A DNA stretch of 43,684 nucleotides from Candidatus Uhrbacteria bacterium CG_4_9_14_3_um_filter_50_9 (lineage in GTDB: Bacteria > Patescibacteriota > Patescibacteriia > UBA9934 > GWF2-40-263), in contig PFWU01000012.1 of NCBI GenBank assembly GCA_002791295.1, positions 1 to 43,684 of the forward strand, read 5' to 3'. The position numbers and the translations under genes are program-made. Positions 18,450-27,575 of this stretch are shown here, one piece after another; position 1 is the stretch's first letter; the number at the start of each line of letters is the position of its first letter. Below the pieces are notes generated by a model that saw only the letters and a list, made by a program, of their open reading frames with translations, was not told the origin of the DNA and did not search any database.

Positions 18450-20276
18450 TCACGGAAAAACGTTTGTGTCAATGATATAGTGATCAGGTAAATCTGTGAA
18501 GAATGACAAGAGTGTCTCTGCATGTTCTGGTTCCACAGAACAAAAAAACTGCATTCCACCATTAACGAGTTCAGGTTTTCTCGAGCGAACAGTGGGGATG
18601 GTGGCGAGTTCTTTTTGCAACTGATGAAACACAACTTCCAGCTTGCGCACCTCCTCTTCTTTCCTCGAAATACGCACCCATCGCCTAAACGGAGGAAGGC
18701 CGTAATCACGACAAGATTCCCATTCACGTGATAAAAGAGCTTCGGGATCACCAAGAATCGTTGAGAACAGCTCTGGTTCATGCGTCTGTACGACAAATCG
18801 CGCACCGGTATTCAGAGCCACCCCACGCCACTGTTCAAACGCTCGAATGGTTTCCTCGATGGAACGTGTGTCTTGGATGTAGAGCGTTTGATCCGCATCA
18901 ATGAGTGCGATCAGCCCGAGCGGCTCTGTTTGAATGGGTTTCATCTGATCAAGGTAGGATTGCGTGGCCACAAGGATCTGAGCCTCCGAGACTGTTTTGA
19001 GATCTATGTCCTTACTGAGAGACTGAACGGTTGCACTTGGAAACAAGGCTTTGAGTACGGTACAGAGTCCATCGATGCCAATCCCAAGTTCGATCAGGTT
19101 CACCCCTTTACACTCAGGGCACTTACTCGGGAGGGGGCGTGAATCCAAGCATCGGGGACAATGGAGCATCTGATCGCGAACAGCCATGCCTGTGGAACAG
19201 GTCGTGCAGGGGAATCGAAAGGAGCAATCTTGGCAAAAGAGTCGTGCAGCAGTTCCTTTGCGGTTCAAAACGCAGAGCACTTGTTTTTGCTCTTCAAGCG
19301 TTTCACCCACAATGCGTTGAAGCGTCTGAGAGAACAGAGGATGCTCAGATTCACGACGTTCGGTATTCAAGTCGACAATGCTTGCTGGATGTGATCGACT
19401 CCAGACTCTTCTTTCGAGATCTGCAAACCACGAAAGATCCTCAAGTCGCGGGGAAACATCTAAAAAGAACAGGTTGCTGTGAATACGATTATGCAGTTCC
19501 CATAAGAGGTAGCGTGTGTCATATCGAGGGTTTCGATCCGACTGTTTGTGATTTGCATCTCCTGACTGAAGGACAAAGATTGTTGTAAGATCATGATGCG
19601 GCAGCAGGGCGGCGATGCGTGTACCCACCATCACACCCGATTTCCTTTTTCGAAAGGCAATCCAGCGTCGATAGCGTTCATTATTTGTTTGATCTGCAGT
19701 GAAGACAATGGGATCCAAAAAGGACAGACAATCGTAAACAGCCTTTGCTGCCTGAACTGTTGGAACAATGACAAGCACTTTTTCATCAGGTTCGGTTGCA
19801 CAGTAGGCGGCAAGCGTGGCAGTCATGCGTTTAAGATCGGGAATTTGTAAAAAAAGTTCACGTCGATCCTTCACCGAGTGAATCATGCGGGTCAACACAT
19901 CTGCTTCGCTTCGCGGGAGTGTGACAGACCCCGTACCGACTGTTGGGGTATAAGATGTGTCACCTCGCTTGGGCGGAAGCGGGAGGCTCATGTGAAGCAC
20001 AGAAGAACAGGATTGCGCCAAATCAAACGCCATCCATTCAAAAAAAGAGAGTTCCTCCTCTCTTAGCTGAATCGATCCTTTTGCAATGAGTTCTTTGATC
20101 TTGATCCCACGTTCTGGTCGATCCTTCACAAGTCGGACGATTCCAAAAAGTGTTGAGCCACGGAATGGGACTTCTACGAGATCGCCCCGCACAACCTGAA
20201 TCTCATTTGGAATTTTGTAATCAAAGGCGTGCATGGATCGCGGAAGTCGTTTGATTGGATAGACTTCAGCGATCAT
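18450..20276 (-). CDS. priA: PriA (primosomal protein N') homologue with degenerate helicase motifs
   Basis: PriA N-terminal DNA-binding domain, eight-Cys zinc domain (CQDCSFRFPCTTC...CPRC...CPEC), and position next to def-fmt; Walker A and B absent. Confidence 0.85.
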   Translation of the reverse strand: MIAEVYPIKRLPRSMHAFDYKIPNEIQVVRGDLVEVPFRGSTLFGIVRLVKDRPERGIKIKELIAKGSIQLREEELSFFEWMAFDLAQSCSSVLHMSLPLPPKRGDTSYTPTVGTGSVTLPRSEADVLTRMIHSVKDRRELFLQIPDLKRMTATLAAYCATEPDEKVLVIVPTVQAAKAVYDCLSFLDPIVFTADQTNNERYRRWIAFRKRKSGVMVGTRIAALLPHHDLTTIFVLQSGDANHKQSDRNPRYDTRYLLWELHNRIHSNLFFLDVSPRLEDLSWFADLERRVWSRSHPASIVDLNTERRESEHPLFSQTLQRIVGETLEEQKQVLCVLNRKGTAARLFCQDCSFRFPCTTCSTGMAVRDQMLHCPRCLDSRPLPSKCPECKGVNLIELGIGIDGLCTVLKALFPSATVQSLSKDIDLKTVSEAQILVATQSYLDQMKPIQTEPLGLIALIDADQTLYIQDTRSIEETIRAFEQWRGVALNTGARFVVQTHEPELFSTILGDPEALLSREWESCRDYGLPPFRRWVRISRKEEEVRKLEVVFHQLQKELATIPTVRSRKPELVNGGMQFFCSVEPEHAETLLSFFTDLPDHYIIDTNVFP

Positions 20277-21061
20277 AAGTGGAATTGTGCGACAAGGTAT
20301 CCCACGCCAAAGGGGGCTTCGTAGGAGAGGATCTCTGGACGCAAACGTTTTCGCTCAATCAAGCCAAACAGGATCAGGAGTTGCTCATAAACACAGGATT
20401 TTGTTTCTTCTATAAGCAACATCTTCATGCTGAGCAGGGTCGAGCTCGAGAGTTCTGCCACCGCACGCTGGATCGTCTCGTCAAATTCCCGTGCGTGTTT
20501 ATGAAACCCTCCTGGGGCATCTGAGGTAAGACAGTGGGAAAGATCCCCTGAAGCAATAACAGCAATACGCTCGGAAGAATTCTGAGTCACTTCCTGAAGC
20601 ATCTTCCCAAAGGCAAGATGCTCTTTGGGGCTCAGTCCGCTGTAAGAGACGGGGACAATCTTTTTTGTGAGACCAATTGAATGCAAGAGTTCGAGCGGAA
20701 CCCCTGCGCCGTAGTCGAGGTTCACATTTGAATCAAGGGTGATTGGGTGGTTTGAGTCGTACCCTTCTCGACGAATCGCTGTGATGAGCTCGAGGTCCGG
20801 GTAAAACTCATGGCTCGTACTCATGTCACCAAAATCACGAAAATCTGTCTGGTATTCATCATGCAAATTGATCGAAAAATGAGACGCATGACGGGTTGCG
20901 TGTGAGGAGATCACCAAAATTGTATCTGGGCGAGAGAGATACAAATCCTCCTTGAGTTTTTGCAATGCCTCAAGTGTTTTCTTGAGGTGTTTTTGATTCT
21001 CCTTTCCAATAGGTTCAAGCAATAGTGGTGAGTGGGGAACAATGGCAGCAAAAACAATCAT
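20273..21061 (-). CDS. MEMO1/LigB-family protein (AmmeMemoRadiSam system protein B-like)
   Basis: IVFAAIVPHSPLLLEPIG, TILVISSHATRHASHF, LDYGAGVPLELL, IASGDLSHCLT. Confidence 0.75.
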   Translation of the reverse strand: MIVFAAIVPHSPLLLEPIGKENQKHLKKTLEALQKLKEDLYLSRPDTILVISSHATRHASHFSINLHDEYQTDFRDFGDMSTSHEFYPDLELITAIRREGYDSNHPITLDSNVNLDYGAGVPLELLHSIGLTKKIVPVSYSGLSPKEHLAFGKMLQEVTQNSSERIAVIASGDLSHCLTSDAPGGFHKHAREFDETIQRAVAELSSSTLLSMKMLLIEETKSCVYEQLLILFGLIERKRLRPEILSYEAPFGVGYLVAQFHL

Positions 21062-21062
21062 A

Positions 21063-22481
21063 TTAGTTGGAAGCCACTTCAATGTCTTCGTCTACAAAAT
21101 CAGATGAGATGGCGTTTCCAAGTGGGTGGAGGAGAACAGATCGTTCATTTGTCCAGACGATTTGATCCCACTTCCAACCATAGAGCAGGAACGCAGCTTC
21201 ATCCATGATTGGCAAGCGTTGTCCATCTGAAACAACAAAGACATCTGGCGAGCCGATTACAGCGACGAGTGTTCCATCAGGAAAGGTCACGTCCACGCCG
21301 CGCTCGTAGGTTTCGAGGTCCTCTGAAGAAACGGAGACAATCGGAAGATTACCGAAGCGTGACTGAAGGATCTCCCGTGAGTAGATGGCATGACGCACAC
21401 CGTTCTCCACATACACAATTCCACCTGTTGTGCTGTCTTGAAGGAGCGCTCCTTGGGGGTAGATGGATTCAGCCGTGATAGGTGTTCCTTCGGTGTACGG
21501 TTCAAGATCTTCCCAGGTCACGTCTATAATTTCGTCAGGGGAGAAACCGATCGCACGGAAGGCTTCTTGTGAGACAAACCCATGTCGCTCATCGTCAACG
21601 ATTAAGTAGACGACCCCGGTAGGTGAGCGGAGGAGAGAATAATTTGGAAAACTAATGGGAGCTCCTTGATCATACTTCTCGATCTCTGTGGAGCTTACGG
21701 GGATGACGAGACTCGGATCAAATCGGCTATAGAACGCTGTTTGAGAGGTGATGGGTCGAGCGACTCCATATTGAATGAGCCACACAGCTCCGGTGGCTGA
21801 GTCCTGCAAAAGGGTTCCGTTCACGTAGTCCCGTGTGAACCACTTGTCCCAAATAATCACGAAGTTCTCATTGCCATGCAGGTGGGGGGTGTAGGTGTAG
21901 AGCGATGATGTTGCGAAATTAACCGGAACAACAATGGTGCCATCAATTTCCTTTTCAATACCTGGACCCACACCTGTTTCGGTGTAGCCACGTGATTCTA
22001 GGTCATCAAGATACGAGGTTCGAATACGCTCAGCCGCATACCAAACTTGCCTGGCAAATCCTTTGAACTTTGCAAGGCGTGGGTCTTCCTTTGAGCAGCT
22101 GTCACACACAGCATATCCCATGGCCCAATCAAGCTGGCGCTCCGTAGGGGAGTCATCTTCCACCAAACTTTGTTCACGTTGAAGCAAGACAAGTAAAAAA
22201 CGAGGGCTGATTTCAAACGTCTGCGCCGCATTGTAGATAATCTCTGCTGCCGACCGTGTGGCACCATCTCGATCCACAAAGCTCAAATCCGCCAAGGTCC
22301 CACGCGTCAAAAACAACTGGATCTGCTCAAGCGACATGCTGTCAACATTGAGCATATCGTCATCAGAGAGCAGATAATGCGGATTAAACGAATAATCCTC
22401 CTCAGCGATAGCAACGCTAGGGTAGAGGAGGGGATTGATGATTATCGTCAGTAAAAGAAGGCTAGAAAAAAACCTATGCAT
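21063..22481 (-). CDS. Secreted protein: signal peptide, lytic-transglycosylase-like domain, about four C-terminal tandem repeats
   Basis: Signal peptide; FEISPRFLLVLLQREQSLVED...DWAMGYAVCDSC...FKGFARQVWYAAERIR...SSLYTYTPHLHGNENFVIIWDKWF; repeats GTLLQDSATGAVWLIQYGVARPI... Confidence 0.75.
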   Translation of the reverse strand: MHRFFSSLLLLTIIINPLLYPSVAIAEEDYSFNPHYLLSDDDMLNVDSMSLEQIQLFLTRGTLADLSFVDRDGATRSAAEIIYNAAQTFEISPRFLLVLLQREQSLVEDDSPTERQLDWAMGYAVCDSCSKEDPRLAKFKGFARQVWYAAERIRTSYLDDLESRGYTETGVGPGIEKEIDGTIVVPVNFATSSLYTYTPHLHGNENFVIIWDKWFTRDYVNGTLLQDSATGAVWLIQYGVARPITSQTAFYSRFDPSLVIPVSSTEIEKYDQGAPISFPNYSLLRSPTGVVYLIVDDERHGFVSQEAFRAIGFSPDEIIDVTWEDLEPYTEGTPITAESIYPQGALLQDSTTGGIVYVENGVRHAIYSREILQSRFGNLPIVSVSSEDLETYERGVDVTFPDGTLVAVIGSPDVFVVSDGQRLPIMDEAAFLLYGWKWDQIVWTNERSVLLHPLGNAISSDFVDEDIEVASN

Positions 22482-22489
22482 ATATGAGA

Positions 22490-22518
22490 ATTATAGCTTT
22501 TTTTCACCCCTCGGACAA
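22490..22518 (-). promoter_or_regulatory. Putative promoter of the secreted transglycosylase-like gene: TTGTCC-17 bp-TATAAT
   Basis: Perfect -10; ends 8 nt before the ATG at 22481. Confidence 0.65.
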
Positions 22519-22525
22519 TGGAGAT

Positions 22526-22558
22526 AAAAAGAACCGGCCACTACAGCCGGTTCTTTTT
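22526..22558 (-). terminator. Terminator of clpB (symmetric A/T tails, potentially bidirectional)
   Basis: AAAAAGAACCGGC-cactaca-GCCGGTTCTTTTT; directly at the clpB stop codon. Confidence 0.9.
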
Positions 22559-25221
22559 TATGCCATTGCTTTTACTTTCTTTTTTGATCCTTTAATCGTG
22601 ATCTCTTCACCAGCGGCTCCGATTGATATTGTTGATCCTTCGGGGGCTTCGCCGGTGATGATGCTCATTGCCAGTGGATCGAGGATTTTTGATTGGATGA
22701 CGCGTTTGAGTGGGCGGGCGCCGAAGCTTGGGTCGAAGCCTTCTTTGGCGAGAAGCTTCTTGGCGGTTGCACTCACGCTCAGGGTGATGTCGCGCTGCTC
22801 TTTGAGCCTGTCAGAGACAATCTGTAGCTGCAGCTCAACAATCTTTGCGATGTCTGCCTCTGTGAGGGAATGGAAGACAATCATTTCATCGACACGGTTG
22901 AGGAATTCTGGTCGGAAGTGATCCTTCAACATCCCGAGCACCTGCTTGTGTGCGGAGGTGTCTTCCTTCTCCGCCTCACCATCCACAAACCCCATGGATT
23001 CCAGCCTTGTGTCTGATGAAAGAATCACATCGGATCCAATGTTGCTTGTCATGATGATCACTGTGTTTTTAAAGTTTACCCTGCGACCCTTAGCATCTGT
23101 GAGATGTCCGTCTTCCAGTATTTGGAGAAGGATATTGAAGGTATCTGGGTGGGCCTTTTCAATTTCATCAAACAAGAGGACTGAGTATGGCTTGCGTCGA
23201 ACGATCTCTGTGAGCTGTCCACCCTCGTCGTGACCAATGTATCCAGGAGGGGAACCGATCATCTTTGAGACGGCATGCTTCTCCATGTACTCAGACATAT
23301 CGAGTCGCACAAGTGCACTTTCGTCATTGAACATGAATGCAGCGAGCGCACGCGCAAGTTCAGTCTTACCAACACCGGTTGGCCCAAGAAACATGAAAGA
23401 TCCAATCGGTCGCTGCTCTTCACCAATACCGGCGCGAGAACGACGGAGCGCATTTGAAACCGCCTTAATGGCTTCCTCTTGTCCAACAACACGATCAGAG
23501 AGGACGGACTCCATCCGAGCCAGCTTCTCCATTTCAGATTCAAGCATTTTTGAGACAGGGATGTGCGTCCAGCGTGAAACAACAGCCGCCACATCCTCTT
23601 CGCCAATCACTTCCTTAAGGAGTCCACGCTCTTTCTGTAGCTTCACCAATTCCTTCTCAGTCTTAATCAGGCGCTGCTCCTCTTGAGGGATCTCTGCATA
23701 ACGAATCTCAGCAACTTTTTCCAGATCCCCACGACGCTCTTCCATTTCCGCCCGTGCACGGAGCTTTTCAATAGAGGACTTAATCCCTTGAATGGCGGTG
23801 ATCTTTTCCTTCTCGTTCATCCACTTTCCTTCAAACGCTCCTGTTTTTTCACGCAGATCAGCAATTTGTTTTTCAATCTCCTTCAGTCGAGCCTTAGAGT
23901 CCTTATCCTCTTCCTTCACAAGAGCCTTCTGCTCGATCTCATAACGCATCAGATCGCGCTTCAAAAGGTCGAGTTCCTCTGGCATGGAATCGATCTGCAT
24001 ACGCAGAGCCGATCCAGCCTCATCAATGAGGTCAACGGCTTTATCTGGAAGATTGCGATCTGTGATGTACCGATGTGAAAGCTCTGCCGCCGCAACAATA
24101 GCGGGATCAGAGATACGCACCCCATGGTGCACTTCGTACTTTTCTTTAATACCACGCAGAATAGCGATCGTGTCATCCACGGTTGGTTCTTCCACAATGA
24201 TGGGCTGGAATCGACGCTCAAGTGCTGAGTCCTTTTCAATATGTTTTTGATACTCCTTAAGGGTTGTGGCGCCAATCGCACGCATCTTCCCGCGTGCCAA
24301 AGCTGGCTTGAGCATATTTGACGCATCAAGAGAGCCACCCTCAGTGGTACCGGTCCCCACGAGGGTATGAAGTTCATCAATAAAAAGAATCATCTTCCCA
24401 CTAGAGGCCTCGATTTCCTTCACAACAGCTTTTAGACGATCTTCAAACTCTCCACGGTACTTGGTACCCGCCACCATGGCTCCAATATCAAGAGCCATAA
24501 TAACCTTGTCTTGCAAGAGTTCGGGAACGTCCCCCGCAACAATACGCTGTGCAAGTCCCTCAACAATAGCGGTTTTACCGACACCGGCCTCTCCAATGAG
24601 AACAGGATTGTTCTTTGTGCGCCGGGAGAGCACTTGCATCACACGACGAATCTCCGTATCCCGACCGATGATGGGATCAAGTTCTCCTTTCTGTGCAGCC
24701 TCGGTGAGGTTGAAACCGTATTTTTCAAGCGCCTGGTAACGGCCTTCTGGTTCAGGAGAATCAACACGCTGGTTACCACGGATTCCCTTGAGAGCCTGCA
24801 TGACAGATTCCTCTGTGATCTCATATCCAAGCAACAGCCTCGCAACAGCCTTGTTACTCAGAAGGCCAAGGAGGAGATGCTCTGTCGAAATAAAATCATC
24901 ACTAAATGATTTGGACTTTTTGTGGGCACTTGCAAGAACATTCGCCATTTGTTGGCTCATGTAGATCTGCGAGAGTCCTCCAACTTGCTTCTGTGCAGAA
25001 GAAGAGGGGAGCGATTCCAAAATCGTTTCCACTTCTCCTCGAAGTTCAGATTTATTTGGTGAAATTTTGTCAACGATTGCACTCACGACACCATCATCTT
25101 GTCCAAGTAAAGAGGAGAGGAGATGAATCGGCTCAAGAGCCTGTTGTCCGTTTTCGACAGCAATATTATGTGCCGTTTGAATGGCCTCTTGTGACTTCAA
25201 TGTAAAATTGTTTGGCATCAT
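22558..25221 (-). CDS. clpB: ATP-dependent chaperone ClpB
   Basis: Two AAA+ modules ([33 protein letters not shown]), ClpB middle coiled coil, Clp N domain. Confidence 0.97.
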   Translation of the reverse strand: MMPNNFTLKSQEAIQTAHNIAVENGQQALEPIHLLSSLLGQDDGVVSAIVDKISPNKSELRGEVETILESLPSSSAQKQVGGLSQIYMSQQMANVLASAHKKSKSFSDDFISTEHLLLGLLSNKAVARLLLGYEITEESVMQALKGIRGNQRVDSPEPEGRYQALEKYGFNLTEAAQKGELDPIIGRDTEIRRVMQVLSRRTKNNPVLIGEAGVGKTAIVEGLAQRIVAGDVPELLQDKVIMALDIGAMVAGTKYRGEFEDRLKAVVKEIEASSGKMILFIDELHTLVGTGTTEGGSLDASNMLKPALARGKMRAIGATTLKEYQKHIEKDSALERRFQPIIVEEPTVDDTIAILRGIKEKYEVHHGVRISDPAIVAAAELSHRYITDRNLPDKAVDLIDEAGSALRMQIDSMPEELDLLKRDLMRYEIEQKALVKEEDKDSKARLKEIEKQIADLREKTGAFEGKWMNEKEKITAIQGIKSSIEKLRARAEMEERRGDLEKVAEIRYAEIPQEEQRLIKTEKELVKLQKERGLLKEVIGEEDVAAVVSRWTHIPVSKMLESEMEKLARMESVLSDRVVGQEEAIKAVSNALRRSRAGIGEEQRPIGSFMFLGPTGVGKTELARALAAFMFNDESALVRLDMSEYMEKHAVSKMIGSPPGYIGHDEGGQLTEIVRRKPYSVLLFDEIEKAHPDTFNILLQILEDGHLTDAKGRRVNFKNTVIIMTSNIGSDVILSSDTRLESMGFVDGEAEKEDTSAHKQVLGMLKDHFRPEFLNRVDEMIVFHSLTEADIAKIVELQLQIVSDRLKEQRDITLSVSATAKKLLAKEGFDPSFGARPLKRVIQSKILDPLAMSIITGEAPEGSTISIGAAGEEITIKGSKKKVKAMA

Positions 25222-25234
25222 AGATAGAGTGATA

Positions 25235-25261
25235 TTAGCACTCTCAACTATAGAGTGCTAA
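25235..25261. promoter_or_regulatory. CIRCE element (HrcA operator)
   Basis: TTAGCACTC-tcaactata-GAGTGCTAA, exact consensus with 9 bp spacer. Confidence 0.95.
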
Positions 25262-25275
25262 CGGGCATTTGTCAA
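25247..25275 (-). promoter_or_regulatory. clpB promoter: TTGACA-17 bp-TATAGT overlapping CIRCE
   Basis: Consensus -35, 17 bp spacer, 5/6 -10 lying inside the CIRCE spacer. Confidence 0.85.
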
Positions 25276-25302
25276 TGTTTTTTGGTACTATTGTGGACAG
25301 TT

Positions 25303-26115
25303 ATGCAACATCAACTCTTTGGCGTGAGAATCGATGATCTGGATAAACACACGATTTCACAACAACTCACAACCTGGCTTGGGGGTCAACGACCTCACAT
25401 CATCGTGACACCTAACGCTGAGTTTTTATTAGAGGGGAGGAGAGATCCTTCTTTTGTAGAACTGCTAAACACGTCGGATTTATCTGTGCCAGATTCAGTT
25501 TCACTTCGGTACGCCGTGGCCGCGCTCTCAACCGCACGACTCCTTCACAGGTATCCAGGTGTTGATCTCTTTCTTGATCTCGTGAGCATCGCTCAGGCAC
25601 AACAAAAAAAGGTGCTCCTTCTTGGTGGTCATCCCGGTGCCGCTGGGCAGTCGGCAATCGTGCTCAAGACACAACATCCCGACCTTGCCATTGTTGCACA
25701 CGATCCAGGTTTTTTAAAAAGTGAAGGGGGACAGGTGGAACTTACCGCGAAGACACTCACGATTATTGAACAAGAGAAACCCGATGTGGTTGCGGTCGCG
25801 CTAGGGCAGGGGAAACAGGAACGTGTGATGACCGCACTCGCCAAGTGCTTTCCGTTTATTAAAATTCTCATCGGGATCGGAGGCTCCCTTGAGATGATCG
25901 CGGGGCAGAGGCAGCGAAGCCCTTTATGGATGCGTCAAATTGGCTTAGAGTGGCTCTGGCGGGTTTCTATTGAACCACAGCGCTTGCAGCGAATCGTCAA
26001 TGCCTCTATTGTCTTCCCGTTTCTTGTGGCAAAAAAGGCCTTTCGAGAACGGGGGGTCATAGTACCTACCCGACACGTATTTTCAGAAGTATTCAAACAG
26101 TTAAGAGGTTTATGA
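25303..26115 (+). CDS. WecG/TagA/CpsF-family glycosyltransferase
   Basis: MQHQLFGVRIDDLDKHTI...VTPNAEFLLE...PDSVSLRYA...VLLLGGHPGAAGQSA...VALGQGKQE. Confidence 0.88.
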   Translation: MQHQLFGVRIDDLDKHTISQQLTTWLGGQRPHIIVTPNAEFLLEGRRDPSFVELLNTSDLSVPDSVSLRYAVAALSTARLLHRYPGVDLFLDLVSIAQAQQKKVLLLGGHPGAAGQSAIVLKTQHPDLAIVAHDPGFLKSEGGQVELTAKTLTIIEQEKPDVVAVALGQGKQERVMTALAKCFPFIKILIGIGGSLEMIAGQRQRSPLWMRQIGLEWLWRVSIEPQRLQRIVNASIVFPFLVAKKAFRERGVIVPTRHVFSEVFKQLRGL

Positions 26116-27575
26116 ACGTCAAAACACGATTTCCACCATCTCCAACAGGCTTTCTACACATCGGCTCTCTTCGAACGGTTCTTTATAACTATCTTCATGC
26201 CAAAAAAAACCAAGGCGCCTTGGTGCTCCGTGTTGAGGACACAGACCAAGCACGGCTTGTGGATGGTGCGATAGAGTCCCTTATCCGCACCCTGGATGCG
26301 GTTGGAATTGCGTATGACGAGGGTCCAATCCTACTCAAGGACGGCACACTCAGTTCAAAGGGTGAGCAGGGTCCGTATATTCAATCCGAGCGACTCGAGA
26401 TCTACAAGGAACACGCACAGCGTCTTTTGGACGAAGGTCATGCCTATGTCTGTTTCTGTTCGAAAGAACGACTAGACCAAGTACGGAAGGAGCAGCAGCT
26501 TGCCAAGCTCCCAACTAAGTATGACCGTACGTGCTTGAAATTAGGTGCCGAGGAGGTGAAGGAGCGTATGGGGGCAGGGGAGCCACATGTGGTGAGACTC
26601 AAAATTCCTGAAGGGGAAACAACGTTTCAGGATGAAGTCCGTGGGTCGATCACTATTAATAACAGTGAGATCGACGATCAGGTTCTTGTAAAAACAGACG
26701 GATTTCCAACCTATCATCTCGCTGTCGTGGTCGATGACCACCTCATGGGGATCACACATGTCATCCGTGGAGAGGAATGGATTTCCTCTGTACCAAAACA
26801 CATTATTCTCTATCAAGCATTCGGATTCCCACTTCCTGTCTTTGCGCACCTTCCCCTCATTCTGAACCCAGATCGCTCTAAGCTTTCTAAGAGACAAGGA
26901 GATGTCGCTGTTGAGGACTTTCTTGGAAAGGGGTACCTCCCTGAAGCCTTGTTGAATTTTGTGGCCCTTCTCGGTTTTAACCCAACAGGTGATCGCGAAA
27001 TTTACACACTCCAAGAGTTGGAAGAATCTTTTGAGCTCTCCAAAGTCAACAAAGGTGGCGCCGTGTTTGACCAAGAGAAGCTGCGATGGATGAATGGGCA
27101 ATACATCAAACAAACTGACACAGTAAGGCTTGTCGAAATCACGAAACAAATAGGTGTTGGGAAGGAAATCGATCGTGTGTTCATGGAAAGAATCATGGAT
27201 ATTGAAAAGGATCGTCTTGATGTACTCATTAATCTCCAAGAACAGCTGCCCATGTACATCTCCCAACCAGATTACAATGCCGAACTCCTTGTGTGGAAAA
27301 AGGCTGATCTGACTGATGCAAAGACACAACTTGAGGGAATGCGCAGTTTTTTGGAAGCACAATTGGACGCATTTTTTGAGGATCGATCATTGATTGAAGA
27401 GGGGATAAAGGGGTATATTAATGATAAGGAATTACAAAACGGAAATGTCTTGTGGCCACTGCGTGTAGCACTCTCTGGCGCAGGTAAGTCACCGGGGCCT
27501 TTCGAACTTCTGTGGGTGTTCGGCAAGCAAGAATCAATTCAACGCATTAAGAACGCACTCAATAAACTTTCATGA
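26112..27575 (+). CDS. gltX: Glutamyl-tRNA synthetase
   Basis: MNVKTRFPPSPTGFLHIGSLRTVLYNYL; KLSKRQG. Confidence 0.95.
   Translation: MNVKTRFPPSPTGFLHIGSLRTVLYNYLHAKKNQGALVLRVEDTDQARLVDGAIESLIRTLDAVGIAYDEGPILLKDGTLSSKGEQGPYIQSERLEIYKEHAQRLLDEGHAYVCFCSKERLDQVRKEQQLAKLPTKYDRTCLKLGAEEVKERMGAGEPHVVRLKIPEGETTFQDEVRGSITINNSEIDDQVLVKTDGFPTYHLAVVVDDHLMGITHVIRGEEWISSVPKHIILYQAFGFPLPVFAHLPLILNPDRSKLSKRQGDVAVEDFLGKGYLPEALLNFVALLGFNPTGDREIYTLQELEESFELSKVNKGGAVFDQEKLRWMNGQYIKQTDTVRLVEITKQIGVGKEIDRVFMERIMDIEKDRLDVLINLQEQLPMYISQPDYNAELLVWKKADLTDAKTQLEGMRSFLEAQLDAFFEDRSLIEEGIKGYINDKELQNGNVLWPLRVALSGAGKSPGPFELLWVFGKQESIQRIKNALNKLS

Noticed and set aside
26541-27362. 273 aa ORF antisense to gltX
   Set aside because: Fully inside a confidently identified gltX; Cys/Phe/His-rich composition is typical of a shadow frame and no motif is recognisable.
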